DNA from: SSF14 sp046331245
Lineage (GTDB): Bacteria; Actinomycetota; Acidimicrobiia; Acidimicrobiales; Microtrichaceae
Length of the DNA stretch: 64,000 nt
Direction of reading: 5' to 3'
Assembly: GCA_046331245.1 (NCBI GenBank)
Contig: JAXLRH010000007.1
Coordinates: 1-64,000 of the forward strand
Both the position numbers and the translations under genes were made by a program. Position 1 is the first letter of the stretch, and each line of letters opens with the position of its first letter. The notes beneath the pieces were generated by a model. That model did no database searches. It saw only the letters and a program-made list of their open reading frames with translations, and was not told where the DNA came from. Below, piece by piece: positions 16,202-25,485 of the stretch.

Positions 16202-17737
16202 GTGGTCGACAGTCCTCCAGCAGCGGTCGAGCTCGTCGGAATCTGGAAGCGGTTTCCCGGCGTCATCGCGAACCGCGACATCAACCTGCGGGTGGGCGCA
16301 GGCACCATCCACTCGCTCGTGGGTGAGAACGGCGCCGGCAAGTCGACGCTCATGAAGACCCTCTACGGGATGCACCGTCCCGACGAGGGCACGATCGCGA
16401 TCAACGGCGAGACCGTGACGTTCCGGTCGCCGACCGACGCGATCGCCCACGGCGTCGGCATGGTGCACCAGCACTTCATGCTGGCCGACAACCTCGACGT
16501 CACCGAGAACATCATCCTCGGCGCCGAGCCGACCCGACGTGGGCGGGTCGACTACGCCGGAGCCCGCGCCCGCCTCACCGAGCTGAAGGACGCGTACGGC
16601 ATCGAGCTCGACCTCGAGGCGACCGTCGAGCACCTCGGCGTCGGCGAACGCCAGCGGGTCGAGATCCTGAAGGTGCTGTTCCGGGGCGCACGCATCCTGA
16701 TCCTCGACGAGCCCACCGCGGTGCTCGTGCCCCAGGAGGTCGACGAGCTCTTCGCCAACCTCCGCCACCTCGTCGCCGAGGGGGTGACCATCATCTTCAT
16801 CAGCCACAAGCTGGACGAGGTGCTGGCGATCTCCGACGACATCACGGTCATCCGCGACGGCACGACCGTCGCCACCGTGAAACCCGCCGACGTCGACAAG
16901 CGTCGCCTCGGCGAGCTGATGGTCGGCAGCGAGCTGCCGCTCCCCGACACGCAGGAGTCCACCGTCACTCCCGTCGTCGAGCTGTCGGTGCGTGGGGTCG
17001 ACGCGCCCGCCACCGACGACGACCGCATCGTGGTGAAGGGCGTGTCGTTCGACATCCACCAGGGCGAGATCGTGGGGATCGCCGGCGTGGAGGGCAACGG
17101 CCAGTTCGAGCTGGTCGAGGCGATCCTCGGGTTGCGTCCACTGCTGGCGGGAAGCGTCCTCCTCGGCTCCACCGATCTGGCGGGGATGGACGTCAAGGAA
17201 CGCCACCACGCCGGCATCGGCTACATCCCCTTCGACCGCCACCGCGAGGCGCTGCTGCTCGGCGCGCCGCTGTGGGAGAACATGATCCTCGGCCACGACG
17301 ACTCGCCGCGGTTCTCGCACGGGCTGTGGATCAGCGCGACGAGCGCGCAGGCCGAGTGCGACGAGGCGATCGCCCGGTTCGACGTGGCGACGCCCGGCAA
17401 CGGCGTCCCCGCCTACGCGCTGTCGGGTGGCAACCAGCAGAAGTTGATCGTCGGTCGCGAGATGACGGCGGAGCCATCGCTGCTCATCGCCGCGCACCCC
17501 ACCCGCGGCGTCGACGTCGGCGCACAGGCCGCGATCTGGGACGAGCTGCGCCGGGCGCGCGCCGCCGGCCTCGCCGTGCTGCTGATCTCCGCCGACCTCG
17601 ACGAGCTCATCGGGCTCAGCGACCAGCTGCTCGTCATGTTCCGGGGTGAGATCACCGCCCGCCTCGACCCCGCCGACGCGACGCCCCAACAGCTCGGCAT
17701 GTTCATGGCCGGCGAACGGCAGGAGGCCACGGCGTGA
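16202..17737 (+). CDS. Nucleoside ABC importer, dual ATPase subunit
   Basis: This 511-residue protein holds two ABC domains in tandem. The first has Walker A GENGAGKST (41-49), signature LGVGERQRVEIL and Walker B ILILDEPTA. The second has the expected degenerate Walker A (GVEGNGQFELVE), an intact signature LSGGNQQKL and Walker B SLLIAAHPTRGVD. That pattern is typical of sugar/nucleoside (RbsA, YufO/NupO) ATPases. I chose the GTG at 16202 because AAGGAG sits 4 nt before it; an in-frame ATG at 16187 has no ribosome site and lies next to the hairpin. The stop overlaps the first permease start (GTGA). Confidence 0.93.
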   Translation: MVDSPPAAVELVGIWKRFPGVIANRDINLRVGAGTIHSLVGENGAGKSTLMKTLYGMHRPDEGTIAINGETVTFRSPTDAIAHGVGMVHQHFMLADNLDVTENIILGAEPTRRGRVDYAGARARLTELKDAYGIELDLEATVEHLGVGERQRVEILKVLFRGARILILDEPTAVLVPQEVDELFANLRHLVAEGVTIIFISHKLDEVLAISDDITVIRDGTTVATVKPADVDKRRLGELMVGSELPLPDTQESTVTPVVELSVRGVDAPATDDDRIVVKGVSFDIHQGEIVGIAGVEGNGQFELVEAILGLRPLLAGSVLLGSTDLAGMDVKERHHAGIGYIPFDRHREALLLGAPLWENMILGHDDSPRFSHGLWISATSAQAECDEAIARFDVATPGNGVPAYALSGGNQQKLIVGREMTAEPSLLIAAHPTRGVDVGAQAAIWDELRRARAAGLAVLLISADLDELIGLSDQLLVMFRGEITARLDPADATPQQLGMFMAGERQEATA

Positions 17738-18858
17738 GCAAGCGGCGCGAACCCGACTGGGTGAACATCGGCATCAGCATCGCCTCGCCCATCGTGGCGC
17801 TGCTCATCGCGATGGGCATCACCTCGATCCTCATGCTGATCAGCGGGCTGCACCCGAGCGACGCGTTCGTCACCATCGGCCGGCGCGTCCAGGAGTCGAC
17901 GGCGTGGATCGACGCGACGCAGCAGGCGATCCCGCTGTACATCTCGGCCATCGCCGTGGCGATCGGCTTCAAGATGAACCTGTTCAACATCGGCGTGGAG
18001 GGCCAGTACCGCGTGGCCATGCTCTCGACGGTGGCCATCGGCGGCGCGGTGCACCTCCCCGCGCCGCTGCACGTGACGTTCTGCATCGCGGTGGCGATGA
18101 TCACCGGCTCACTGTGGTCGCTCATCCCCGCCGTGCTGAAGGTGTACCGGGGCGTGAGCGAGGTGATCTCGACGATCATGCTCAACTACATCGCCACCGG
18201 GCTCCTCGCGTTCCTCTTCTCCGAGGTGTTCGCCGAACGGAAGCCGGGCGACCTCAACCCCAAGTCGCGGATCCTCCCCACCTCGGCATGGATGCCGAAC
18301 CTCATCGAGGACAACCTGCACAACGTCGGCGGGTTCATCTTCGTCGCCGCCCTCCTCGGCGCGGTGTTCTACCTCGTCGTGTGGAAGACCCGGTTCGGGT
18401 TCGAGCTGCGGGCCTCGGGCGCGAACCCCACGGCCGCGCGCACCGCCGGCATCAACCCGAAGACGATGATCCTGCGGGCGATGCTCCTGTCGGGCGCCGT
18501 CGCCGGCATGGTCGGCATGCCGCAGCTGCTCGGCGACAAGCACGCGTACAGCAGCGACCTCCAGCTCGGGCTGGGCTTCAGCGGCATCGCCGTCGCGCTC
18601 CTGGGGCGCAACAGCCCCGTGGGCATCGCCGTCGCGGCGATGACGTTCGGCTTCCTCGACTCTGCGGCCCGCTTCCTCGACCTCGAGTCGATCCCGAAGG
18701 AGATCGTCACGATCATGCAGGGCGTCCTCGTGCTGACGGTCGTGATCGTCTACGAGATCGCCCGTCGCACGAAGGAGCGGCGCACGCAGGAGCGGGCATC
18801 GCGAGCCCTGGACGCGGCGCTCGCCACTGCCGCCGACACCGCCGGAGCCGTCGCATGA
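17734..18858 (+). CDS. Nucleoside ABC importer permease 1
   Basis: The 374-residue BPD_transp_2 family membrane protein has about eight to nine hydrophobic segments and the family's FKMNLFNIGVEGQYRVA motif, plus SEVISTIMLNYIATGLLAF and the cytoplasmic coupling segment ELRASGANPTAARTAGIN. It corresponds to YufP/NupP. GTG start and TGA stop each overlap the neighbouring gene by 4 bp. A charged, Ala-rich C-terminal tail (RRTKERRTQERASRALDAAL) extends into the cytoplasm. Confidence 0.93.
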   Translation: MSKRREPDWVNIGISIASPIVALLIAMGITSILMLISGLHPSDAFVTIGRRVQESTAWIDATQQAIPLYISAIAVAIGFKMNLFNIGVEGQYRVAMLSTVAIGGAVHLPAPLHVTFCIAVAMITGSLWSLIPAVLKVYRGVSEVISTIMLNYIATGLLAFLFSEVFAERKPGDLNPKSRILPTSAWMPNLIEDNLHNVGGFIFVAALLGAVFYLVVWKTRFGFELRASGANPTAARTAGINPKTMILRAMLLSGAVAGMVGMPQLLGDKHAYSSDLQLGLGFSGIAVALLGRNSPVGIAVAAMTFGFLDSAARFLDLESIPKEIVTIMQGVLVLTVVIVYEIARRTKERRTQERASRALDAALATAADTAGAVA

Positions 18859-20057
18859 CCCTCAAGAAGGTCGGGCTCTACGCCCTCGTCGGCCTCGTCA
18901 CCCTCTCGTTCGTTCGCGTGGTCAGCGGGGCCGACGGCCTCACGTCGGCCGGCACCATCGGCGCCGCGCTCCGCCTCGCCGTCCCCATCGGCATGGCCGG
19001 CCTCGGCGGCATCTACGCCGAGCGGGTGGGCGTGGTGAACATCGGCCTCGAGGGCATGATGATCCTCGGCACCTGGTTCGGCGCGTACGGCGCGTGGCAG
19101 TGGGGTCCGTGGCAGGGGCTCGCGCTCGGCATGGTCGGCGGCGCCATCGGTGGGCTCATGCACGCCGTCGCCACGGTGACGTTCAACGTCGACCACATCA
19201 TCAGCGGCGTGTCGATCAACATCGTCGGCGCCGGCCTCGCGCGCTACCTGTCGGTCGTCGCGTACGACGAGCAGTCCGGTGGCAGCGCCACGCAGTCGCC
19301 GCCCCGCAAGTCCGAGATCGCGACGGTCACGCTGCCGTGGGTGAGCAGCTCGCTGAAGTCGCTCGAGAGCAAGCACTGGTTCCTGCTGAGCGACGTCGCC
19401 GGCATCGTGCGCGGCGTCACCACCGGGGTCAGCCTGGCCACGATCGTCGCCGCGCTCCTGGTCCTCGCCTCCTTCTATCTCCTGTGGACCACGAAGTTCG
19501 GCCTCCGGCTGCGCGCCATCGGCGAGAATCCGTACGCCGCCGAGTCGCTGGGCGTGCCGGTGCTGCGCATCAAGTACGCCGGCGTGGTGCTGTCGGGCGT
19601 TGCCGCCGGGTTCGGCGGGGCGTTCCTCTCGGTCGTCCTCGCGTCGATCTACCGCGAGGGTCAGACGGGCGGCAAGGGCTTCATCGGTCTCGCCACGATG
19701 ATCTTCGGCAACTGGCGACCGGGCGGCCTCGTGGCCGGGGCGCTGCTGTTCGGCTACTCCGACGGCCTCCAGCTGCGGTCGTCGGCGTCGGTGCCGGCGC
19801 TCTTCCTGCTGGCGGCGATCCTGTGCTTCGGCATCGCGGCGAACGACCTGCGCAAGCGACGGCCGGCGGCCGCAGCGCTCATCGCCGCGGCAGGTGTGCT
19901 GTTCCTCGTCGGCTACCTCACGATCAACCAGCTCGCCGATTCGCTGTCGTACCTCACGCCCTACGTGGTCACGCTCGTCGTGCTCGCCACGTCGTCGCAG
20001 CGCCTTCGTCCCCCGGCGGCGGAGGGCCTGCCGTACCGGCGCGGCGAGGCGCACTGA
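18855..20057 (+). CDS. Nucleoside ABC importer permease 2
   Basis: The 400-residue partner permease (YufQ/NupQ type) contains GIYAERVGVVNIGLEGMMILGTWFG, FNVDHIISGVSINIVGAG and the coupling segment RLRAIGENPYAAESLGVPVLRIKY. Together with the previous permease it forms the heterodimeric channel. An extra loop near residues 140-175 between membrane segments carries SPPRKSEIATVTLPW and is probably external. Its stop shares one base with the cdd start (TGATG). Confidence 0.93.
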   Translation: MTLKKVGLYALVGLVTLSFVRVVSGADGLTSAGTIGAALRLAVPIGMAGLGGIYAERVGVVNIGLEGMMILGTWFGAYGAWQWGPWQGLALGMVGGAIGGLMHAVATVTFNVDHIISGVSINIVGAGLARYLSVVAYDEQSGGSATQSPPRKSEIATVTLPWVSSSLKSLESKHWFLLSDVAGIVRGVTTGVSLATIVAALLVLASFYLLWTTKFGLRLRAIGENPYAAESLGVPVLRIKYAGVVLSGVAAGFGGAFLSVVLASIYREGQTGGKGFIGLATMIFGNWRPGGLVAGALLFGYSDGLQLRSSASVPALFLLAAILCFGIAANDLRKRRPAAAALIAAAGVLFLVGYLTINQLADSLSYLTPYVVTLVVLATSSQRLRPPAAEGLPYRRGEAH

Positions 20058-20470
20058 TGAGCACGCCCGCCGTCGACTGGGCGGCGCTCCGCGAGGCCGC
20101 TCGCCGCATGACCGAGCGCGCGTACGCGCCCTACTCCGGCGTGCACGTCGGCGCCGCCGGCCTCACCGACGACGGACGCATCGTGCTGGGCTCGAACGTC
20201 GAGAACGCGTCGTACGGGCTGACCCTGTGCGCCGAGTGCTCGCTCGCCTCCCACCTCGTCGGCACCGGCGGCACGCGCCTCGTGGCGGTGTGCACCGTCG
20301 CCGGCGACGGGGAGCCGCTGGCTCCGTGCGGGCGTTGCCGGCAGGTGCTGTTAGAGTTCGGCGGGGCGCAGCTGCTCGTCGACACGAGCGCCGGCCCGGT
20401 CACGCTGGGCGAGCTGCTGCCGTGGGCGTTCGGTCCCGACGACGTGGTGACACGCCGCGATCCCCGCTGA
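20057..20470 (+). CDS. cdd: Cytidine deaminase
   Basis: The 137-residue enzyme hydrolyses (deoxy)cytidine to (deoxy)uridine. The zinc site is complete: CAEC with the catalytic Glu (LTLCAECSLASHL) and PCGRCRQVL. YAPYSGVHVGAAG and GSNVENASYGLT are the nucleoside-binding motifs. The length is typical of tetrameric CDAs. Directly behind the importer and in front of thymidine phosphorylase, it channels imported pyrimidine nucleosides into breakdown. Confidence 0.96.
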   Translation: MSTPAVDWAALREAARRMTERAYAPYSGVHVGAAGLTDDGRIVLGSNVENASYGLTLCAECSLASHLVGTGGTRLVAVCTVAGDGEPLAPCGRCRQVLLEFGGAQLLVDTSAGPVTLGELLPWAFGPDDVVTRRDPR

Positions 20471-20486
20471 GTACGTTGGGCTGACC

Positions 20487-21767
20487 ATGGCTGCCGTCAC
20501 GATCCTCCAGGTGATCCGCACCAAACGCGACGGCGGCGAGCTGAGCGACGAGCAGATCGACTGGTTCATCTCGCAGTTCACCGCTCGCACGATTGCCGAC
20601 GAGCAGGCGTCGGCGCTGCTGATGGCGATCGTGTGGCGTGGGATGTCGCCACGGGAGCTCGCCCGGTGGACGGCAGCGATGATCGCGTCCGGCGAGCGCC
20701 TCGACCTGAGCTCGGTCGGTCGGCCCACGTGCGACAAGCACTCGACCGGCGGCGTGGGCGACAAGGTATCGCTGCCGTTGTGCCCGATCGTGGCCGCGTG
20801 CGGGGTGGCGGTTCCACAGCTGTCGGGCCGCGGACTCGGCCACACCGGCGGCACCCTCGACAAGCTCGAGTCGATCCCCGGCTGGTCGCCGCACATGTCG
20901 AACGAGCAGTTCGTCGCACAGCTGCGCGACCTCGGCGCGGTCATCGCCGCCGCCGGCGCCGAGCTCGCGCCCGCCGACCAGCGGATGTACGCGCTGCGCG
21001 ACGTCACCGGCACGGTGGAGGCCATCCCGCTCATCGCCAGCTCGATCATGAGCAAGAAGATCGCCGAGGGCACCGACTCGCTCGTGCTCGACGTGAAGGT
21101 CGGCTCGGGTGCGTTCCTGCCCGGGCTCGACCAGGCGCGGGAGCTGGCGACGACCATGGTGGGGCTCGGCACCGCGCACGGCGTGCGTACCAGCGCGTTG
21201 CTCACCGACATGGATCAGCCACTCGGTCGGGCCGTCGGCAACGCCGTCGAGGTCACCGAGTCGCTCGAGGTGCTCCAGGGCGGCGGCCCCGCCGACCTCG
21301 TCGAGGTCACGCTGGCGCTGGCCCGGCGCATGGTCGAGCTGGCGGGAGGCTCCACCGATCCGGCCGACGTCATCGCGAGCGGCGCGGCGATGGATCGCTG
21401 GAACGCGATGATCTCGGCCCAGGGCGGCGATCCGTCGGCACCCCTCCCCCGGGCGACCGCCATCGAGACGTTCACCGCGGGGAGCGACGGCTACGTCGCC
21501 CGCATCGACGCGCGCATGGTGGGAGAGGCGGCGTGGCGCCTCGGCGCGGGGCGGGCCCGCAAGGAGGATCCAGTGTCGGCAACTGCGGGCGTGATCCTGC
21601 GCGCCGTCGCCGGCGATCGCGTCGCCGCCGGCGACCCCTTGTTCGAGCTCCACGTCGACGACCCGTCCCGCCTCGACGCGGCCCGCGAGGCGCTCGCCGG
21701 CGCCGTCGAGATCGGCGATGCGCCACCTGCTGCACGCGTCCTCGTCCACGAGCGGATCGATGCCTGA
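20487..21767 (+). CDS. deoA: Thymidine (pyrimidine-nucleoside) phosphorylase
   Basis: The 426-residue enzyme phosphorolyses thymidine, deoxyuridine and perhaps uridine to base plus (deoxy)ribose-1-phosphate. It contains the glycosyltransferase family 3 helix bundle (VIRTKRDGGELSDEQIDWFI), the phosphate-binding KHSTGGVGDKVSL and the substrate motif SGRGLGHTGGTLDKLES, and the C-terminal PYNP domain (GAGRARKEDPVSATAGV). It starts 16 bp after cdd and its end overlaps the PhyH gene by 8 bp. Confidence 0.95.
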   Translation: MAAVTILQVIRTKRDGGELSDEQIDWFISQFTARTIADEQASALLMAIVWRGMSPRELARWTAAMIASGERLDLSSVGRPTCDKHSTGGVGDKVSLPLCPIVAACGVAVPQLSGRGLGHTGGTLDKLESIPGWSPHMSNEQFVAQLRDLGAVIAAAGAELAPADQRMYALRDVTGTVEAIPLIASSIMSKKIAEGTDSLVLDVKVGSGAFLPGLDQARELATTMVGLGTAHGVRTSALLTDMDQPLGRAVGNAVEVTESLEVLQGGGPADLVEVTLALARRMVELAGGSTDPADVIASGAAMDRWNAMISAQGGDPSAPLPRATAIETFTAGSDGYVARIDARMVGEAAWRLGAGRARKEDPVSATAGVILRAVAGDRVAAGDPLFELHVDDPSRLDAAREALAGAVEIGDAPPAARVLVHERIDA

Positions 21768-22602
21768 CGCCGACCTCCGGGCCCGCTTCGAACGCGAGGG
21801 CTACGTCGTGCTGCCCGACTTCGTCGCGCCCGCCGCGTGCGACGCGCTCCGGGCCCGCGCCGACGCGCTGGTGGCGGGCTTCGAGCCCGACGCCGAGACC
21901 CGCTCGATCTTCTCCACGAACGAGCAGACGCGCACCTCCGACGACTACTTCCTCGGGTCCGGCGACAAGATCCGGTTCTTCTTCGAGCCGGAGGCATTCG
22001 GCCCCGACGGCGAACTGCTCGGCCCGATCGAGACGTCGATCAACAAGTTCGGCCACGCGCAGCACGACCTCGATGCCGAGTTCGACGCGTTCAGCCGGAC
22101 GCCCGAGCTCGCGTCGCTGGCGGACGAGCTCGGCTTCGGCGGCCACGTGCTCGTCCAGTCGATGTACATCTTCAAGCACGCCCACATCGGCGGCGAGGTG
22201 ACGATGCACAACGACCACACCTTCATCTGGACCGACCCGGTGTCGTGCGTGGGTCTGTGGTTCGCGATCGAGGACGCGACCGTCGAGAACGGGTGTCTGT
22301 GGACCCTGCCGGGCGGCCACCGCATCCCACCCAAGCAGCGCTTCCGACGCGACGGGGCCGGCGGCACGACCTTCGACGTGTTCGACACCACCCCCTACCC
22401 CGACGAGGGCCTCGTCCCGCTCGAGGCGACGAAGGGCACCGTGGTGGTGCTCGACGGCCGCCTGCCCCACCTGTCCGGCGCGAACCGGTCGGCCCGGAGC
22501 CGGCACGCGTACACGCTGCACGTCATCGATCCGAACGCCGAGTACCCCGCCGACGCCTGGCTGCAACGACCGGACCTCCCCCTCCGCGGATTCCGGTCGT
22601 GA
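21760..22602 (+). CDS. Phytanoyl-CoA dioxygenase (PhyH) family oxygenase
   Basis: This 280-residue protein is an Fe(II)/2-oxoglutarate oxygenase of the PhyH family. It starts with the family motif FEREGYVVLPDFVAPAACDALR; the iron ligands are visible as HND in VTMHNDHTFIW (HxD) and the distal histidine in LDGRLPHLSGAN, and the oxoglutarate-binding Arg lies in the following RSARSRHAYTLHV. The ATG at 21760 overlaps deoA by 8 bp and the stop overlaps the phosphomutase by 4 bp, so it is an integral operon member. Vertebrate PHYHD1-like sequences look like this. Its substrate here is unknown; a modified nucleoside, base or sugar is my guess from position alone. Confidence 0.88.
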   Translation: MPDADLRARFEREGYVVLPDFVAPAACDALRARADALVAGFEPDAETRSIFSTNEQTRTSDDYFLGSGDKIRFFFEPEAFGPDGELLGPIETSINKFGHAQHDLDAEFDAFSRTPELASLADELGFGGHVLVQSMYIFKHAHIGGEVTMHNDHTFIWTDPVSCVGLWFAIEDATVENGCLWTLPGGHRIPPKQRFRRDGAGGTTFDVFDTTPYPDEGLVPLEATKGTVVVLDGRLPHLSGANRSARSRHAYTLHVIDPNAEYPADAWLQRPDLPLRGFRS

Positions 22603-24305
22603 ACGACGACCTCGTAGCACGCACCGAGGCCTGGATCGCCGCCGACCCCGACCCCGAGACCCGCGGCGCGCTGAGCGACGTGCTCGGCCGGGCCCGCGCC
22701 ACCGGCGACGACGTGGAGCTCGCCGACCTGATGGGCCTCCGGCTCGACTTCGGCACGGCCGGCCTCCGCGGCGAGATGGGGCCCGGGTCGAACCGCCTCA
22801 ACCGGCTGATGGCGCGGCAGACCGCGGCCGGGCTCGCACGCACGCTCCACGAGCACGGCGAGCGGGTGGCCGAGCGCGGCGTGATCGTCGGCCACGACGC
22901 CCGTCACCACTCGGAGCGCTTCGCGCTCGACACGGTGGAGGTGCTCGAGGCGGCGGGCATCCCGTGCATGTTCGTCGCCGGCGACAACCCGACACCCCTC
23001 ATCGCGTGGGGGGTGCGCCATCTCGGGGCGGTCGCCGGCGTCGTCGTCACGGCCAGCCACAACCCGGCGAAGGACAACGGCATCAAGATCTACTGGGGCG
23101 ACGGGGCGCAGATCATCCCACCCGTCGACGGCTGGATCGCCGCCGACATCGACGTCGCCGCAGCGGGCGGCAACCCGCCGGGGCCGGAGCGGACCCCGAC
23201 GCCGGCGCCGGCATCACTCGTCGACGACTACGTCGCGATGGTCACCGGCCTGGTCGCGCCCGACACGACGACGGGCATCGGCGCACAGCGGGCCGCGCTG
23301 CGCATCGCCTCGACGGCGATGCACGGGGTCGGCGCCCCGCTCCTGCGACGGTGCCTCGACGCCGCCGGCTTCGTGACCCATCGCTCGGTCGCACGGCAGG
23401 AGATCCCCGACCCCGACTTCCCCACCGTGCCGTTCCCGAACCCCGAGGAACCCGGCGCCACCGACCTCCTCCTCGCGCTGGCGCGCGACATGGACGCCGA
23501 CGTCGCGCTCGCCAACGACCCCGACGCCGACCGACTGGCCGTGGGCATCCGTTCGGACGACCCCGAGCACGACGGCTACCGCATGCTGTCGGGCGACGAG
23601 CTCGGCGCCCTCCTCGCCGCCGGCCTCATGGCCGACCGCGCCGCCAACCCGAGGGCCGACGGTCGCCGGCCGCTGCTCGTCACTACCGTCGTGTCGTCGC
23701 AGCTGCTCGCCCGCATCGCGGCCGACACGGGGGCCGACTTCCACGAGACGCTCACCGGCTTCAAGTGGCTGTGCCGCCCGGCCTTCGCCGATCCCTCCCT
23801 CGACCAGGTGCTCGCCTACGAGGAGTCGATCGGGTACGCCGTCGGTGGCCTCTGCGACAAGGACGGCATCAGCGCGGCCGTCGTCACGGCCGACATGCTC
23901 GCCCGTTGGAACGCCGCCGGCATCCAGCCGCAGCAGGTGCTCGACGACCTCGCCCGCGCGCACGGCGCGCACGTGCAGGGCAACTTCTCGATCCGCGTCG
24001 GCGGGCCCGGGTGGGCGGAGCGTCTGGCCGCGACCGCGGCGGACGTGGTGGCCGCGCCGCCCACGGCGGTTGCGGGCTCGCCCGTCGAGCGCATGGACCA
24101 GCCGGCCGACGACGTGATCCGCCTCTTCCTCGCCAACGGCGACCGCGTCGTGATCCGTCCCTCCGGCACCGAGCCGAAGCTCAAGTGCTACTGCGAGGCC
24201 GTGGAGCCGGTGGCCGACGGCGAGGCGCCGGCCGACGCCCGCCGGCGCGCCGCGGAGCGGCTCACAACCATGCACGACGAGCTCACCGCACGCCTCGCGC
24301 CCTGA
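22599..24305 (+). CDS. Phosphohexomutase family protein, probable phosphopentomutase (PGM2/PmmB-like)
   Basis: The 568-residue alpha-D-phosphohexomutase has all four signature sites: GTAGLRGEMGPG, the phosphoserine loop VVTASHNPAKDNGIKIYW, the metal loop ANDPDADRLAVG, the sugar loop YEESIGYAVGG and phosphate-binding RPSGTEPKLKCY. The long form resembles eukaryotic PGM2, which acts on (deoxy)ribose-1-phosphate, and mycobacterial PmmB, which also lies among deoA, cdd, add, upp and PNP genes. I infer that it converts (deoxy)ribose-1-phosphate from the phosphorylases to the 5-phosphate for DeoC. A GTG start overlaps the PhyH stop (GTGA). Confidence 0.88.
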   Translation: MNDDLVARTEAWIAADPDPETRGALSDVLGRARATGDDVELADLMGLRLDFGTAGLRGEMGPGSNRLNRLMARQTAAGLARTLHEHGERVAERGVIVGHDARHHSERFALDTVEVLEAAGIPCMFVAGDNPTPLIAWGVRHLGAVAGVVVTASHNPAKDNGIKIYWGDGAQIIPPVDGWIAADIDVAAAGGNPPGPERTPTPAPASLVDDYVAMVTGLVAPDTTTGIGAQRAALRIASTAMHGVGAPLLRRCLDAAGFVTHRSVARQEIPDPDFPTVPFPNPEEPGATDLLLALARDMDADVALANDPDADRLAVGIRSDDPEHDGYRMLSGDELGALLAAGLMADRAANPRADGRRPLLVTTVVSSQLLARIAADTGADFHETLTGFKWLCRPAFADPSLDQVLAYEESIGYAVGGLCDKDGISAAVVTADMLARWNAAGIQPQQVLDDLARAHGAHVQGNFSIRVGGPGWAERLAATAADVVAAPPTAVAGSPVERMDQPADDVIRLFLANGDRVVIRPSGTEPKLKCYCEAVEPVADGEAPADARRRAAERLTTMHDELTARLAP

Positions 24306-24317
24306 CGTCTCGACGGC

Positions 24318-25151
24318 TCAGCCGCGAGCGCGGAGCGCCAGGTCGTAGGCGAGGCGTCGCCGCACGCCCAGCCGCTCGGCGACCTGGTCGGCGGCATCGC
24401 GCACCGTCGCCCCGCCGTCGATGAGCTCGGCCACGGCGGCGGCGATCGACGCCTCGGTCACCTCCACCTCCGGTGCGCCCTCGACCACGATCACGATCTC
24501 GCCGCGCGGCGAGGTGGCCTGCGCCCACTCGACAGCGTCGGCGAGGGTGCCGCGCCACACCTCCTCGTAGAGCTTCGTGAGCTCGCGTGCCACCGCGACG
24601 CGCCGGTCGGCGCCGCAGTGCCCGGCGAGATCGACGAGCGTCCGCTCGAGGCGGTGCGGCGCCTCGTAGAGGACGACGGTGCGGCGTTCGACCGCCACGT
24701 CGACCAGGCGAGAGGTCCGCTCGGCGCCCTTGCGGGGCAGGAACCCGTCGAACGCGAAGCGATCGGTGGGCAATCCACTCAGGACCAGGGCGGCGAGCAG
24801 CGCCGACGCGCCCGGCACGACCTCCAGCCGCACGCCCGCCGCGATGGCCGCGCCCACGACCACGTAGCCGGGGTCGCTGATGCCGGGCATGCCGGCGTCG
24901 CTCACGAGCACGACGCGGCGACCGGCGAGCGCCTCGTCCACCAGGCGGCCGGCGACGTCGCGCTCGGTGTGGTCGTTGACGACCACCAGCTGCCGACGCT
25001 CGATGCCCAGGTGGCGCAGCAGACCGGCGGTGCGGCGGGTGTCCTCGCAGGCGATGACGTCGGCCGCGGTGAGCGCCTCGACCGCCCGGTGGCTGATGTC
25101 GCCGAGGTTGCCGATGGGCGTGGCGACCAGCGTGATGAGCGGGCCGCTCAC
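24318..25151 (-). CDS. rsmI: 16S rRNA (cytidine-2'-O) methyltransferase
   Basis: The 277-residue tetrapyrrole-methylase-fold protein methylates the ribose of C1402 in the 16S rRNA P-site. It begins ITLVATPIGNLGDISHRAVEAL and carries CEDTRRTAGLLRHLGI, VSDAGMPGISDPG, VPGASALLAALVLSGL and GFLPRKG, all RsmI hallmarks. The GTG start overlaps the stop of the DUF192 gene (GTGA). It is convergent with the phosphomutase across 12 bp. Confidence 0.95.
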   Translation of the reverse strand: MSGPLITLVATPIGNLGDISHRAVEALTAADVIACEDTRRTAGLLRHLGIERRQLVVVNDHTERDVAGRLVDEALAGRRVVLVSDAGMPGISDPGYVVVGAAIAAGVRLEVVPGASALLAALVLSGLPTDRFAFDGFLPRKGAERTSRLVDVAVERRTVVLYEAPHRLERTLVDLAGHCGADRRVAVARELTKLYEEVWRGTLADAVEWAQATSPRGEIVIVVEGAPEVEVTEASIAAAVAELIDGGATVRDAADQVAERLGVRRRLAYDLALRARG

Positions 25152-25474
25152 CGGATCTCGAGTTCGTCGCCCGCGGTCAGGCTCCACTCGCGGAACGAGC
25201 CGGCCTCGGCCTCCAGCACCGAGCGGGCGCTCCACACCGGCCTCGTGACGCGGTTGCGGCGCAGCGTCGTGACCTTCACGACCCGCCCATCGGCGTCGAG
25301 GAACGCGACGTCGATCGGGAAGCGCATGCCGAACGTGTGCACCGAGCGGGTGCGAGGCAGGAACAGCGCGCCGTCGATGCCGTCACGGCCGAGCAGGCCC
25401 CGTGCCCGCGCACGTCGCGACCGGGCCTCCTCCAGGCTCGACAGCACCTCACCATCTCGCACCAGCCACGCCAC
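25148..25474 (-). CDS. DUF192 family protein
   Basis: The 108-residue protein has the DUF192 core: ARGLLGRDGIDGALFLPRTRSVHTFGMRFPIDVAFLD followed by VWSARSVLEAEAGS. Members are often secreted in other bacteria; this one has no signal peptide, and its biochemical role is unknown. The GTG at 25474 gives a start that matches the family; the open frame upstream lies inside ychF and is not supported. It sits between ychF (11 bp upstream) and rsmI (4-bp overlap). Confidence 0.85.
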   Translation of the reverse strand: MAWLVRDGEVLSSLEEARSRRARARGLLGRDGIDGALFLPRTRSVHTFGMRFPIDVAFLDADGRVVKVTTLRRNRVTRPVWSARSVLEAEAGSFREWSLTAGDELEIR

Positions 25475-25485
25475 GGCACCCCGTC

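Noticed and set aside
17646..20057. 803-codon open frame across both permease genes
   Set aside because: Its first part is an out-of-frame shadow of permease 1; only the part from 18855 is coding.
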